Shown here: piece by piece, positions 34,649 to 42,606 of the stretch | Numbering within the stretch: the stretch's first letter is position 1 | How the letters are laid out: every line of letters starts with the position of its first letter | Assembly: GCA_964371055.1 (NCBI GenBank) | Contig: CAYJLF010000003.1 | Location: 62,001 to 126,000, forward strand | DNA from: CAYJLF01 sp964371055 | GTDB lineage: Bacteria; Eisenbacteria; RBG-16-71-46; CAIMUX01 | Direction of reading: 5' to 3' | Length of the DNA: 64,000 nt | The notes under the pieces: generated by a model | What the model was told of the DNA's origin: nothing | What the model saw: only the letters and a program-made list of their open reading frames with translations | Databases searched by the model: none | Position numbers and translations under genes: made by a program

Positions 34649-37081
34649 CTACCGCACGACCAGAAACCGGGCCGCGAGGCTTCCCGAAGTGGCAGGTACG
34701 CGGCACCAGTAGGTTCCGGGCGGCACCGGCCGTCCGTCCGGGTCGCGCAGGTCCCAGCGAACGGGCTTGCCGGGAGCCGAGCGCAGCACGGCGCGCTGAC
34801 GCCCCGCCGCGTCAAAGATCCGGTACTCGTCCCGATCAAGGGGGGACGACCCGTGTCCCAGACGGCGGAGGAGGACCGAGGAACCGGTCACGGGATTCGG
34901 CACCACGCTCAGAGCGACGGGGACGATCCCGCCGATTCCGCGGACGCCGGTGCTGCCCGGTACAGTGAAGGTGTGGGCCACTTCGCCATTCGGCCCGTCC
35001 CCGTCGAGGTAGGCGCGGACATAGTCCACGGCCAGTGCGTCCGGCCCTACGTGGAAACGCAGGTGCCCCGAGTTGCGGAGGAGCGTGCCGTAAAGGTAGC
35101 CGCCGAAGGGAAGCGTTCCGTAGGTGTAGAGTTCGTCGCCTGCCTGCGGGCAGAGGACATAGGCGATGCCGTCATGCTCCTGGAACGCGCAGAAGTGGTC
35201 GTGGCCGTGGATCACCAGGTTGACCCCGGCCTCCCGCAGCAGATCGTGGATCGGCCCGTGCGTCCACCCGGGCCGTCGACTCGTGAAGACATCCTGCCCG
35301 TCCTCGTCTTCTCCTCCCCACTCGAACGTCGGACGATGGGCCACCTCCCATTGCGCGACCTCGATCCCGCCGCGTCCGTAGGAGTCGTCCCCGTAGTCGA
35401 CGCCCCCGAGCAGATGGTGCAGGAGGATGATCTTCCAGCGCCGTCCGGATCCATGGAGCACGCCGTGGAGCCAGTCGTACTGCTCCTGCCCCAGCGTCCA
35501 GTTCCACCCCCCGCCCTCGCCGTCGGGGTTGTGGTGCGGCCGCACGGTCGTATACCAGAACGGATCGAGGACGACGAAGAGGGCATCACCCCATTCCCAG
35601 GCGTAGTAACTCTGGCGCAGTTGTGCGCCGCTGGCCGCGGAATCCGCGCAACCGTCGTAGAACGCATCCGGCGGTGGGTTCGGGATCATCTCGAGGCGCG
35701 CCTGCTCGGCCAGGGTGGGGATGCTGTCCCCCTGCACGCGGTCCCAGCCCAGTTCTCCTTCGTGATTCCCCAGGATGAGGTAGAACGGCGTCGAGGGGAG
35801 GCCCGTGTCCAGGCGGCGACGCTGGAAGCGATAGCGGTCGCGCTCATCGGAGAGGGTGCGCCCGAAGGCCGACATGGCGAAGTCGCCAAGGCTGAGGTGA
35901 AAGTCAGGATTGTCCTGGGCGACATTGGCGAGGGTGCGCTGGTAGAGAAGGTCGCAGGGCTGGGGTATGGGGCTGTACTCATAGCAGCTCCAGGTATGCT
36001 CATCCGAGGTGGTGGTGAAGGTGAAGGTGGAGCCGGGCAGGGCCTGCGTGCGGAAGGCGTGCTCGGTCCCGACGCGGAACTCATCCTCGCGCCCCGCCCG
36101 GCGGTAGCGCAGGCGGCAGGAGCACGCCGCCCCCGGGGACAGGCCGGAGATCAGAAGATCGTGCGAGCGCCCGGCCGCAGCGATCTCTCGCTCCGTCTCC
36201 TGCCACGAACCGCCGGTCGTGAACTCCGCGCACACCTCCATGTCGACCAGGGGCAGGAAGCGGAGGAGAATCGAACTGTCCGTCGGGCGTCCCAGTCGCA
36301 CGTGACAGTCGAATGCCTCGTCGAGAGAGCGGCAGAGTTCCAGCGTGGCCGTCCACGCTCCGGGGGCGAAGCCGGCGAAGCTGACGAAATTTCCGGGGCT
36401 GACCATCGAGCTGTCCCGCAGGCAGAGCACGATCGCCGAGGAGTCGGCTCCCCAGCCGGGCACGGCGAGGATCTCATTAAGGATCGGAGCCAGGTCCCCG
36501 CTGTAGTAGAAGAGCGTGTTGCCTGAGCCGGCGTCCCACGGAGTCCGCAACACCGTGGTGACTCGAGTACCGGTGAGCGGGAGTTGCGAGGGGCGATGAT
36601 CCTGGGCGATCGGCCGGGCATCCGGCTCGAGAGATCCCGCGATCTCGAAGACGAGACTGTCGGTAAGGGCACCGCCCCGGGAGCAGAAGCGGAGGCGAGC
36701 GAAGAGGGCGCTGTCGCCGGCTGCGAGCTGCGGGATGAAGTAGCGGAGCGCCACCTCGCGAACCGTTCCCTCGGCTGGCCGGCCCAGGATGAGGGGCGAA
36801 GCCGCGGCGTCCCAGGTCACCCGATCGATCTCCACGCCGTCATTCTCGTCCGCCGTGATCGGGATCTCCACGGGGAGGCCGAGAGAGGTCAGGGGTGTGG
36901 CGGCCAGGACGAAGAGAAGAAGCGAACCGGTGAGCGGATGGACCGACCGGCGGGAGTCGAGCCTGTAGACCCTTCGGCACCGCCCGCGGACAAAGGTCGC
37001 GAGAAGACGAGCATGGCGTTTCCTCGCCTTGCGGCGGGCTTGCCCTTCAACGACAGACTCGGTAGAACAGTCATCGACCAT
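34649..37081 (-). CDS. secreted metallophosphoesterase with C-terminal sorting domain
   Basis: An 810-residue exported protein. A long basic N-region precedes a hydrophobic segment (about 56-72, LTGSLLLFVLAATPLTS). A beta-rich region (Fn3-like, about 80-350) leads to a calcineurin-like phosphoesterase domain with TSDEHTW, LSLGDFAMS, LILGNHEGE, ILLHHLLGG and VIHGHDHFC. These are the DxH/GD/GNHE/H/GHxH metal ligands, with the first Asp-x-His as D-E-H. The C-terminal ~85 residues are the FlgD-Ig/type-A-like domain (VPNPVTGSSVLLR ... WDLRDPDGRPVPPGTYWCRV ... LVVR). GGGGAGGGG precedes the ATG at 37081. An extracellular phosphatase or phosphodiesterase is likely. Confidence 0.9.
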   Translation of the reverse strand: MVDDCSTESVVEGQARRKARKRHARLLATFVRGRCRRVYRLDSRRSVHPLTGSLLLFVLAATPLTSLGLPVEIPITADENDGVEIDRVTWDAAASPLILGRPAEGTVREVALRYFIPQLAAGDSALFARLRFCSRGGALTDSLVFEIAGSLEPDARPIAQDHRPSQLPLTGTRVTTVLRTPWDAGSGNTLFYYSGDLAPILNEILAVPGWGADSSAIVLCLRDSSMVSPGNFVSFAGFAPGAWTATLELCRSLDEAFDCHVRLGRPTDSSILLRFLPLVDMEVCAEFTTGGSWQETEREIAAAGRSHDLLISGLSPGAACSCRLRYRRAGREDEFRVGTEHAFRTQALPGSTFTFTTTSDEHTWSCYEYSPIPQPCDLLYQRTLANVAQDNPDFHLSLGDFAMSAFGRTLSDERDRYRFQRRRLDTGLPSTPFYLILGNHEGELGWDRVQGDSIPTLAEQARLEMIPNPPPDAFYDGCADSAASGAQLRQSYYAWEWGDALFVVLDPFWYTTVRPHHNPDGEGGGWNWTLGQEQYDWLHGVLHGSGRRWKIILLHHLLGGVDYGDDSYGRGGIEVAQWEVAHRPTFEWGGEDEDGQDVFTSRRPGWTHGPIHDLLREAGVNLVIHGHDHFCAFQEHDGIAYVLCPQAGDELYTYGTLPFGGYLYGTLLRNSGHLRFHVGPDALAVDYVRAYLDGDGPNGEVAHTFTVPGSTGVRGIGGIVPVALSVVPNPVTGSSVLLRRLGHGSSPLDRDEYRIFDAAGRQRAVLRSAPGKPVRWDLRDPDGRPVPPGTYWCRVPATSGSLAARFLVVR

Positions 37082-37276
37082 GGCACCCCTCCCCTGCACA
37101 AACCATGCGAGGTCGACGGGAACCGGATGGCGGGACGGTGCGCGATGCCGTGATTCGCCTGCGAAGGACTGTAACCCATCCGGGAGAGAGAACGAAAGAG
37201 GCCCACTGGCCAGGCCGGTGCTGGGTGCAATGCCGGTGTCCGTGAAGGGAGGGGGCTTGCTGAGTCGCGAGGTCTC

Positions 37277-37304
37277 GGGATGGGGGGAAGAGGGGGGGCG
37301 GGGG
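37277..37304 (+). other. G-quadruplex-capable G-run cluster
   Basis: Runs of 3, 6, 7 and 5 G separated by AT, AAGA and C, in the gap between the sulfatase stop and the metallophosphoesterase start. It fits the G3+N1-7 pattern. Confidence 0.6.
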
Positions 37305-37318
37305 CGTTCTCGCGGCTG

Positions 37319-39202
37319 TCAGCCCTCCGCCGGTGTGTCCAGCCGCCCGATCCGTTCGGCCGCCATCGGACCGACTCGCTTCGGATCGAGAGACCGGGCC
37401 TCTTCATAAGCGCGACGGGCGGAGCCACGGTCTCCCTGGATGCTGAGGATGTCGCCGCGCATGATCAGGGTCCGACCATCCCGCGGGGCGATCCGGGCGT
37501 AGTCATCGAGGACGCTGGTGGCCTCGTCGAAGCGTTCATTCAGGATGAGCACCTGCGCGAGCGAGCGGAAGAGGAAACGGTCGCCGAGCTTCTGACTCTC
37601 CTCCCGGAGCAGCTCGATCGCTGCGTCGGGATCGCCGAGCCGCATACGGGCGAACGCCAGCACGCGAATGGCAGATACGCATGCGTCGCAATCGGTGAGG
37701 ACCGACTCAGCGGCGGCAGCCGCCTCGCGGTAGCGCCCTGTCGCATAGTAACTTTCCGCCCGGGCTCCGAGGTTGAAGAGCCCCATCATCGATTTCGGAT
37801 CCGCCAGCGTCGCGTTCTCCCCCTCGTTCTTCAGGCTGATGTACCCCAGCGACGCCAGACGCTCGCGGGTCTCATCATCGAGCTCGACGGCCTGTAGAGG
37901 AGTATCGTCCCACTCGGCCTGGAGTGCGGCCAGGGACTGCTCCATCCGCGCGGCGTCGTCGTGGCGCGACGCCCAGGCATTCGTCAGTTCGCGTGGATCG
38001 CGTTCCAGGTCGTAGAACTCCGGTCCCGGAGCCCGGATGTACTTGGCCCGCATCGTCCGGAGGCCGAAGAGGGGGCTCCAGCCCGCAACGTGGAGGGGAG
38101 ACATCGTCTCCAGATAGAGCGTGCGGTCTTCAGCGGCACGGGAGGCCGTCAGGTCGAGTCCGTCGCTCTCGATGGACGGAAGACCGAAGAGCGCCCGCAG
38201 CGTGGGGGCAACGTCGACGAGCCCCGCCAGGCGCCCGGTCTCGACGCTTCCCCGCGCGAAGAGCCGTGGGTTGGAGACGATCAAGGGCACGCGCACCGTC
38301 GCATCGTAGATGAACATGCCATGGGTGTCCTCTTCGTGTTCGCCGAGAGACTCCCCGTGGTCCGCCGTCAGCACGATGACGGTGCGCTCTCTCTGCTGCA
38401 GCCGGTCGAGGGCGTCGAGCAGCCGGCCGAACTCCTGGTCGGCGTACGCGATCTCGGCGTCGTACCCTCTCCCGGCGAACTCCGGTCGCTGCTGGAGCGG
38501 GGACTGGTAGGGCAGGTGCGGGTCGAAGTAGTGAACCCAGAGGAAGTACGGACGAGAGTCCCCCTGCACTCCTTCCTCCAACCAGTGGATCGCCGCCTGG
38601 GTGACCTCGGTCGCCGACCGTTCGTTGAAGTCCACCATCTGGGGGCGATACCGCCCCTCGCCGATCTGGAAGTCGTAGGTGTCGAATCCCTGGGCGAGTC
38701 CGTACCTCTGGTCGAGCACGAAGCAGCTCACGAATGCCGCGGTCCGGTAGCCGGCCGCCTGGAAGCTCTCCGCCAGCGTTTCCACCCCGGGATCGACGTG
38801 GTAGCGGCCGTTATCGCGGGCGCCGTGACGCGGGGGCTCCAGGCCGGTCAGAATGGTCGTGTGAGAGGGCAGGGTCAGGGGTGCGCTGGCGATGGCCTGG
38901 TCGAAGCGGATCCCGTTCTCCGCCAGGAGGTCGAAGTTCGGGGTCTGGGCTTCCTCGCAGCCGTAGCAGCCCAGCCGATCCCAGCGAGTCGTATCGAGCG
39001 TGACCAGGATCAGGTTGAGGCCGGCAGCATCGCCGGGGCGGACCAGCTCGTCGAGGTGTGCCGAGTCGACGGTGGAGTGCTCCCGGCCGCGATACCACCA
39101 CGAAAGCGTGGTGAGAAGGACCAGCACGCCCGGCAGGAGCATGACCCACCGGCGCCAACGCCGCGATGAGCGTCTCTTGATGCGTTTCCGATTCGTGTCC
39201 AT
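37319..39202 (-). CDS. membrane-anchored sulfatase-like hydrolase with TPR-like C-terminus
   Basis: A 627-residue protein. A basic N-terminus and one membrane helix (about 19-36) anchor an alkaline-phosphatase-superfamily domain (about 62-420). Metal-site motifs are VTLDTTRWDRLGCYG and later VIVLTADHGESLGEH. The nucleophile position reads T-L-P-S-H, with Thr110 where formylglycine sulfatases have Cys/Ser, so it is more like Thr-using phosphoryl/phosphoethanolamine transferases than a true sulfatase. The C-terminal ~170 residues are helical TPR-like repeats. The ATG is preceded by no Shine-Dalgarno but by TATACT ending 6 bp upstream, suggesting a leaderless mRNA. Confidence 0.88.
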   Translation of the reverse strand: MDTNRKRIKRRSSRRWRRWVMLLPGVLVLLTTLSWWYRGREHSTVDSAHLDELVRPGDAAGLNLILVTLDTTRWDRLGCYGCEEAQTPNFDLLAENGIRFDQAIASAPLTLPSHTTILTGLEPPRHGARDNGRYHVDPGVETLAESFQAAGYRTAAFVSCFVLDQRYGLAQGFDTYDFQIGEGRYRPQMVDFNERSATEVTQAAIHWLEEGVQGDSRPYFLWVHYFDPHLPYQSPLQQRPEFAGRGYDAEIAYADQEFGRLLDALDRLQQRERTVIVLTADHGESLGEHEEDTHGMFIYDATVRVPLIVSNPRLFARGSVETGRLAGLVDVAPTLRALFGLPSIESDGLDLTASRAAEDRTLYLETMSPLHVAGWSPLFGLRTMRAKYIRAPGPEFYDLERDPRELTNAWASRHDDAARMEQSLAALQAEWDDTPLQAVELDDETRERLASLGYISLKNEGENATLADPKSMMGLFNLGARAESYYATGRYREAAAAAESVLTDCDACVSAIRVLAFARMRLGDPDAAIELLREESQKLGDRFLFRSLAQVLILNERFDEATSVLDDYARIAPRDGRTLIMRGDILSIQGDRGSARRAYEEARSLDPKRVGPMAAERIGRLDTPAEG

Positions 39203-39208
39203 CCGGGG

Positions 39209-39214
39209 AGTATA
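39209..39214 (-). promoter_or_regulatory. -10 element TATACT directly before the sulfatase-like gene
   Basis: Minus-strand TATACT ends 6 bp before the ATG at 39202, so transcription should start at or next to the initiation codon. No Shine-Dalgarno is present. Confidence 0.45.
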
Positions 39215-39398
39215 CCGTACGGGTGTCGCATCGCCCGGCGGAATCGGCTGTTGCGGTCAGGTTCATGCCCGCGGGGCGCGATGCGTACGGCGCGCATCTA
39301 CCGGCCGGCAAACTTGCCGGAGCACGGCTGAGGGGCGTAGACTCAATACGCGTCGAACGGACCCCGCTGGACCCGAATCCCCGCCCCGGAGGCACGAC

Positions 39399-41516
39399 AT
39401 GGCACGCACCCTCGCCCCGACACGACACGTCATCCTGCTGATGGGCCTCTTCGCCGTGACCGTGACGGCCCTGGCGGCGAGGGGGGACACGCCTCTTCCC
39501 GCCAGCCGCGATCGCCTCGAGTCGCCGGCGGCGGACCAATCCGCCGCGCCCGATCCTGCTTCCCTCGAGCCCGGCACCCGCGCCTGGCTGAAGGCGATCG
39601 ATGCGCAGCGGGCCGGCGCGTTGCGACGCCTGGATGAGGCCAGGGTCGACAACTGTCCGCACGACTTCGATGTGCTGCACTACGCCCTCGATCTTGCCAT
39701 CGACTTCACCGCGCAGACGATCCGGGGTTCGACCCGGGTCGAGGCCATGAGCGAAGTCGACGGACTCCAGCAGATCTCTCTCGACCTGGCGGCGCTGACG
39801 GTGGACTCGGTGCGGACGGTGGACGGGCCGTTGGCCTTTTCGCACGCCGGCAACGTCCTCTCGGTCGACCTCGACCAGGTGTACGACACGGGCGAGTTGC
39901 TGGAGGTGGAGGTCTTCTACGGGGGCCAGCCGGCCAACGAGGGGCCGAGCGGCTTCGGGGGCTTCTACTTCAGCACGGCCAACAGCGGGATCGCTTACCA
40001 GATGGGGGTCGGCCTGGTGGCGGATCCTCCTTCCATGGGCAAGTGCTGGTTCCCCTGCTGGGATCATCCGTGCGACAAGGCGACGGCCGACTTCCGGATC
40101 ACCGTGCCGGACGGCAAGAAGGCGGTCTGTAACGGCGTCCTGCTTCGCGAGGAGTCGGATCCCGAGACGCGTGCGGTCACCTTCACCTGGTCCGAGACCC
40201 ACCAGATCGCGCCGCACGTCATGATGGTGGCGGCCTCGAACTACACCGAGCTGGTCGACACGACCTATGACTGGATCCACTACTGGGTCTATCCCTCCCA
40301 GGTCGGCAACGCCGCCACGCACTTCTCGAACGTCCACACGATGATGGATGCGTTCGTCTCGCGGTATGGCCCCTACCCTTTCGGCAAGTTCGGCTACGCC
40401 GCCGCGCCGAAGGGAGACATGGAGCACCAGACCTGTGTCACGCACCTGAGCGCCCTCATCCAGGCCAACCATGTCTACGATTGGCTCCTGGCGCATGAGA
40501 TGGGCCACCAGTGGTGGGGCGACTGCGTGGCGATCAACGACTGGCGGGACATCTGGCTGAGCGAAGGGTTCGCGACCTATAGCGAGGCGATCCATCGGGA
40601 GTACCAATACGGTCTGGCCGACTACCTGTCGTACATGCAGACGAGCCTGATGCAGCCGGTCTTCAACAGCTCCGAGAACTTCCCGATCTACGATCCTGAC
40701 TACCTGTGGGGAACGACGGTGTACGAGAAGGGTGGATGCGTCCTCCACATGCTGCGGCACGTCGTGGGAGACGACGCGTTCTTCGAGACGCTCGCCCTCT
40801 ACCGTTCGCGACATGAACACGGCAACGCCGTCACCCCGCAGTTCCAGGACGCGGCTGAGACCGTGCACGGGTCGAGTCTCGACTGGTTCTTCCAGGAGTG
40901 GATCTACGATGTCGGTTGGCCGAAGTATCGCTACGCCTGGATCGGGCAGACCGGCGGCGCGACCGGCCACCGGGTGCTGCTGAGCATCGACCAGGTGCAG
41001 GCGAACGGGCCGGTCTTTACCATGCCGGTCGATGTGAAGGTGACGACCGGCTCGGGCGACACGACGATGGTGCTCTGGATCGACGAGGGGCACGAGTACT
41101 TCGATCTCCCGCTTCCGGCCGCGCCGGTGGCGGTGACGCTCGACCCGGACAACTGGATCCTGAACCAAGTCGAGCAGGTGGCGGCGGCGGGGGTGGAAGA
41201 GCCCGGTTTCGAGGTCGATCCCGGGGAGAGCGGGTGGCAAACCACCGGACGGCTGTCGGTAAGGCCCAACCCGTTCACCGGGACGACCAGGATCCACCTC
41301 GACGATCCGGCTGCCGGGAGCGTGCGCGTCGAGGTGGTCGATCCCTCCGGTCGGCGTGTGCGGACGCTCGAGGCCGCGGCCCGCGGAGGCTCCGCGGTCG
41401 AGCTCGAGTGGGACGGACGGGATGCGTCGGGGCGTCCGGTGCCGGCCGGGACGTATTTTGTGCGGGTGGCTGGGAGTGGACGCGAGATCCGAGGTCGCGC
41501 GATCGTGGTGCGGTGA
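39399..41516 (+). CDS. secreted M1-family zinc aminopeptidase with sorting domain
   Basis: A 705-residue exported peptidase. The signal peptide spans about 10-30. An N-terminal saddle-like beta domain leads to the substrate motif G-D-M-E-H, a variant of GAMEN. The thermolysin-like core has zinc ligands His366 and His370 in HEMGHQWWGD and Glu389 in LSEGFATY, with the standard 18-residue spacing. A helical or beta tail follows, and the last ~85 residues are a FlgD-Ig/type-A-like domain (VRPNPFTGTTRIHL ... WDGRDASGRPVPAGTYFVRV ... AIVVR). It trims N-terminal residues from peptides outside the cell and fits beside the M6 protease in peptide scavenging. GGAG lies before the ATG. Confidence 0.93.
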   Translation: MARTLAPTRHVILLMGLFAVTVTALAARGDTPLPASRDRLESPAADQSAAPDPASLEPGTRAWLKAIDAQRAGALRRLDEARVDNCPHDFDVLHYALDLAIDFTAQTIRGSTRVEAMSEVDGLQQISLDLAALTVDSVRTVDGPLAFSHAGNVLSVDLDQVYDTGELLEVEVFYGGQPANEGPSGFGGFYFSTANSGIAYQMGVGLVADPPSMGKCWFPCWDHPCDKATADFRITVPDGKKAVCNGVLLREESDPETRAVTFTWSETHQIAPHVMMVAASNYTELVDTTYDWIHYWVYPSQVGNAATHFSNVHTMMDAFVSRYGPYPFGKFGYAAAPKGDMEHQTCVTHLSALIQANHVYDWLLAHEMGHQWWGDCVAINDWRDIWLSEGFATYSEAIHREYQYGLADYLSYMQTSLMQPVFNSSENFPIYDPDYLWGTTVYEKGGCVLHMLRHVVGDDAFFETLALYRSRHEHGNAVTPQFQDAAETVHGSSLDWFFQEWIYDVGWPKYRYAWIGQTGGATGHRVLLSIDQVQANGPVFTMPVDVKVTTGSGDTTMVLWIDEGHEYFDLPLPAAPVAVTLDPDNWILNQVEQVAAAGVEEPGFEVDPGESGWQTTGRLSVRPNPFTGTTRIHLDDPAAGSVRVEVVDPSGRRVRTLEAAARGGSAVELEWDGRDASGRPVPAGTYFVRVAGSGREIRGRAIVVR

Positions 41517-41635
41517 GGGCGGTCTGCCGTCGGCGAGAACGGCCCCTTTGCCCCGATTCCCCGCAACGCCCCTCCTTGCGTTGACGTACGTGATCGCCGG
41601 TTGCTAGGCTCCGGCGGGCGTGATCGACCGTCCGG

Positions 41636-41697
41636 CTGAGGCTGTCCGGTTGGGGATGTCCCGTTGAGGCTGGTCCGTTGAGGCTGGCCCGGTCCTG
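41636..41697. repeat. short degenerate tandem repeat
   Basis: About three to four imperfect copies of a TGAGGCTGGTCCGT-like unit of about 14-17 bp, just upstream of the PspA-like gene. Unit borders are unclear. Confidence 0.5.
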
Positions 41698-41747
41698 CCC
41701 GGAGTGCCCTGGGTCGGCCGCCGGCATCGAAATCGAAGGAGGACGCA

Positions 41748-42506
41748 ATGTGGAGGCGGATCGCCAATCTCTTCCGGGGCTTCGTGGGCCTCTTCGTCTC
41801 GGGACTCGAACGGCAGAACCCCCGCGCCCTCATCGAGGTCGAGAAGGAGAACCTGCGCAAGCAGATCGCTCGGTTCAACGATAACCTCGCCACACACGCC
41901 GGGTTCTGCGAACGCCTCATCCGACAGGTGAAGAACCTGGAGGTGCAGGAGCGCGACCTCGCGGCCAAGGCGGCGGCGAATCTCAAGGTCGGCAACCGCA
42001 GCGCGGCCGGCCAGTACGCGCTGCAGCTCAAGACGGTGAAAGAGCAACTGGACGAGAACCGTTCCCAGCTCCAGGCGGCGGAAGAGACCTACAAGAAACT
42101 GGTTCTGGCCCGGGACGTCGCGGTGCGCGATGCCCAGGCGAAGATCGAAAGCCTGAAACGGCTCCTGACCGAGACGGAGATGCTCGAAGCGCAGGCCGAG
42201 CTGCAGGAGATGGCCAGCGGGATGATTTCCGCGGTCGGCAGCGGCGGCGACACGATCAACCGGGTCGAGGAGTATCTCACCGAACGTCGTGACAAGGCCG
42301 CGGGTCGATCCCGCGTGGCCGCCTCCTCCGTTGATTCCTCGAAGGTGGAGCTGATGGAGGCCGAGCAGGAGGCGTTGGCCGATCAGGCACTGACCGAGTT
42401 CGCGGCGGCCTATGGACTCGAGATGCCGGCGCCGGTCGCCACCGAGGGTGCAGCAGCTTCGCCCCCGCCGGCGAAGGATATGGGGCCGACGGTCAAGGAG
42501 GGATGA
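41748..42506 (+). CDS. PspA/IM30-family envelope-stress protein
   Basis: A 252-residue, almost wholly helical protein. An amphipathic N-terminal helix (MWRRIANLFRGFVGLFVSGLE-type) is followed by long coiled coils (about 25-165), as in PspA and Vipp1, which form ESCRT-III-like scaffolds on the inner membrane. The region 150-205 carries the 'AQAELQEMASG' element seen near the end of the PspA core. An Ala/Pro-rich tail (about 225-252) is extra. AAGGAGG precedes the ATG. It lies 100 bp upstream of the OmpA-fused binding protein and is the first gene of the cluster. Membrane protection in concert with the following transporter is inferred. Confidence 0.82.
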   Translation: MWRRIANLFRGFVGLFVSGLERQNPRALIEVEKENLRKQIARFNDNLATHAGFCERLIRQVKNLEVQERDLAAKAAANLKVGNRSAAGQYALQLKTVKEQLDENRSQLQAAEETYKKLVLARDVAVRDAQAKIESLKRLLTETEMLEAQAELQEMASGMISAVGSGGDTINRVEEYLTERRDKAAGRSRVAASSVDSSKVELMEAEQEALADQALTEFAAAYGLEMPAPVATEGAAASPPPAKDMGPTVKEG

Positions 42507-42606
42507 GCCGAACGCGGAGCCGGCCGGACGGCAGGCATCGACCCCGGTGCGCCGCGGTGTCGAGTGATTCCCCGCGGGGGGAGAAGGAACCACAAGGAGG
42601 CTGATC

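Noticed and set aside
38811..41297. 828-codon frame antisense to the M1 peptidase and sulfatase-like genes
   Set aside because: It spans the ends of two clearly real genes and the divergent promoter region between them; no family features.
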